DNA of 14,460 bases from Betaproteobacteria bacterium UBA5216 (GTDB lineage Bacteria; Pseudomonadota; Gammaproteobacteria; Burkholderiales; SG8-41), in NCBI GenBank assembly GCA_002412495.1, contig DHVE01000057.1, positions 1-14,460 of the forward strand, written 5' to 3'. Under the pieces are notes generated by a model, which was not told the origin of the DNA, searched no databases, and saw only the letters and a list, made by a program, of their open reading frames with translations. Positions 13,463 through 14,460 of this stretch are shown in pieces. Each line of letters begins with the position of its first letter. The stretch's first letter is position 1. The translations under genes and the position numbers were made by a program.

Positions 13463-14232
13463 ACAAAGCCCGCCGTCATGCGGTCGCCGGCGGGTTGCAA
13501 GGCACAGCCGAACAGGGCTTCGAGGTTTTTTTGCGTCAATACGGCATCGGCCGCGCCCGCCAGCGCGCCGCCAGCCCCATCAAGCAGCAGGGCGTGCGTA
13601 CACGCGCGCGCCGGCCACAGCGCGTCATGCAGCACCAGTACCACGCCACGGGGCGGTCTCTCGTCTCGCGCCAGCGCGGCTGCCAAGGCCAGCATCCGGC
13701 TCTGATAGCGCAAATCCAGATGTTGCAGTGGCTCGTCCAGCAATAGAAATCGCGGCGACTGCGCCAGCAATTGCGCGATGCGCACGCGCTGGCGCTCGCC
13801 GCCCGATAGCGTTGCAAAATGCCGCGCGGCAAAATCCGCCAGCTCCACGCGTTGTAACGCGCCGTGCGCGGCGGTCTCGTCCCCGGCTTGCCCGTCCCGC
13901 CACGCCGGCCAAGGATGCGCATGCGGAAACCGCCCGAGGCTGACATACTCCAGCACGGTGCCCCAGAACTCACTTTCTTCGTGTTGCGGCAACACGCCGA
14001 CGGCCCGTGCCCGCGCGGCGGCGGGCATCCGCACCACGGGTTGTTCATTTAGCGTCACGCTACCACTCATGGGCGTGGCAAGGCCCGCCAGCACATTCAG
14101 AAGGGTGGTCTTGCCGCTGCCGTTGGGGCCGAGCACGCCCCACACTTCGCCCGGTTTTACCGTGAACGTGAGATCGCGGCACAAGGTGCGGCCCGCGACT
14201 GTCAAGGTGACGTTATGACAGGCAAGCGTCAT
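13444..14232 (-). CDS. ABC transporter ATP-binding protein, iron-siderophore/haem/cobalamin importer type
   Basis: This is the ATPase that powers a FecCD/BtuC-type inner-membrane importer. With ATG at 14232 the protein is 262 residues; the frame is open upstream, but this start overlaps the permease stop as ATGA and leads straight into a normal ABC N-terminus. Walker A GPNGSGKT is at 35-42, the Q-loop LPQ at 81-83, the signature LSGGE at 142-146, Walker B FLLLDEP at 162-168 and the H-loop histidine at 202 (LVLHD). The H-E-E-S-E-F-W stretch after the Q-loop and the 'YVSLGRFPH' helix are as in FecE/BtuD-like ATPases. The cargo (vitamin B12, haem or a siderophore) cannot be decided without the receptor and the remaining operon, which lie outside. 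Confidence 0.92.
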   Translation of the reverse strand: MTLACHNVTLTVAGRTLCRDLTFTVKPGEVWGVLGPNGSGKTTLLNVLAGLATPMSGSVTLNEQPVVRMPAAARARAVGVLPQHEESEFWGTVLEYVSLGRFPHAHPWPAWRDGQAGDETAAHGALQRVELADFAARHFATLSGGERQRVRIAQLLAQSPRFLLLDEPLQHLDLRYQSRMLALAAALARDERPPRGVVLVLHDALWPARACTHALLLDGAGGALAGAADAVLTQKNLEALFGCALQPAGDRMTAGFVPADTF

Positions 14233-14460
14233 GCGCGCCGCGTCAGCAAATAAAGCATGCACGGCACGCCGATCAACGCGGTAAAGATGCCCACCGGCAA
14301 TTGTTGCGGCGCCCACAGCGTGCGCGCGCAGGTATCCGCCAGCGTGAGAAAACTGCCGCCGGCCAGCACCGACACGGGCAACAACACCCGATGGCGTGTC
14401 ACCCCCATCAGGCGCACCGCGTGCGGCATCATCAGCCCGACAAAACCAATCGCACCGCCC
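14229..14460 (-). CDS. FecCD/BtuC-family ABC transporter permease, C-terminal part only
   Basis: The 76 residues visible before the TGA at 14231-14229 are the C-terminal end of an inner-membrane permease of the iron-siderophore/cobalamin type; the N-terminal part lies beyond the window. Diagnostic segments are GFVGLMMPHAVRLMGVTRHRVLLPVS, the coupling region that contacts the ATPase, then LADTCARTLWAPQQLPVGIFTALIGVP and a last hydrophobic helix CMLYLLTRRA. Its stop overlaps the ATPase start as ATGA, which shows they are one translational unit. Confidence 0.93.
   Translation of the reverse strand, partial: GGAIGFVGLMMPHAVRLMGVTRHRVLLPVSVLAGGSFLTLADTCARTLWAPQQLPVGIFTALIGVPCMLYLLTRRA

Noticed and set aside
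13368..13466. N-terminal extension of pcnB by 33 codons
   Set aside because: The extra residues (repeated R-P-R-A-R) are only the 24-bp tandem repeat translated, and they overlap the ABC ATPase end.
12525..13943. Long open frame on the plus strand (472 codons) opposite pcnB and the ABC ATPase
   Set aside because: It is antisense to two firmly identified genes, its translation is Arg/His/Ala-rich without any domain, and it runs through the tandem repeat; high GC makes such shadow frames common.

Overview
The window looks like the chromosome of a GC-rich betaproteobacterium, most likely Burkholderiales. Three things suggest this: two periplasmic receptors of the Bug (tripartite tricarboxylate receptor) family, the gene order pcnB-folK-deoxynucleoside kinase-panB-panC, and codon choice rich in G or C at third positions. 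This placement is inferred from gene content, not from a marker gene.

Left part (1-7897) is an accessory metabolic region built around a divergent promoter region at 5740-5972. Leftward from it run a TTG-started FAD-dependent dehydrogenase of the tricarballylate dehydrogenase/fumarate reductase flavoprotein family, etfB and etfA. After a 275-bp spacer with inverted repeats come an MmgE/PrpD-family dehydratase-like gene and a Bug receptor cut by the window start. Rightward run a cupin-rubredoxin fusion and a second, divergent Bug receptor. Junctions are tight: 5 bp between dehydrogenase and etfB, TGATG between etfB and etfA, ATGA between mmgE/prpD and bug, and 11 bp between the fusion and the second bug. 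A reasonable reading is a carboxylic-acid uptake and oxidation module. Bug proteins would bind the acid, the flavoprotein would oxidise it, ETF would carry the electrons, and the PrpD-like enzyme would act on the unsaturated product. The substrate is not readable from sequence.

Middle part (7916-9008) is a leftward pair: an FMN-binding PPOX-fold flavoprotein followed by a small DUF1761-type membrane protein.

Right part (9070-13367) is a leftward housekeeping run: pcnB (poly(A) polymerase), folK (folate synthesis), a deoxynucleoside kinase, panB and panC (pantothenate synthesis). Upstream of it and in the same direction are the ATPase and the C-terminal end of the permease of a FecCD/BtuCD-type ABC importer (13444-14460), cut by the window end.

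No rRNA, tRNA, CRISPR array, transposase or integrase was seen. No gene-free stretch exceeds 300 bp. The spacers are notable for small repeats: an inverted repeat pair with a nine-G run (2340-2482), 7-bp and 9-bp tandem repeats between panB and panC, and a 24-bp degenerate tandem repeat across the end of the ABC ATPase gene. The strongest candidates for something little described are the dehydrogenase-ETF-PrpD-Bug module and the cupin-rubredoxin fusion divergent from it.
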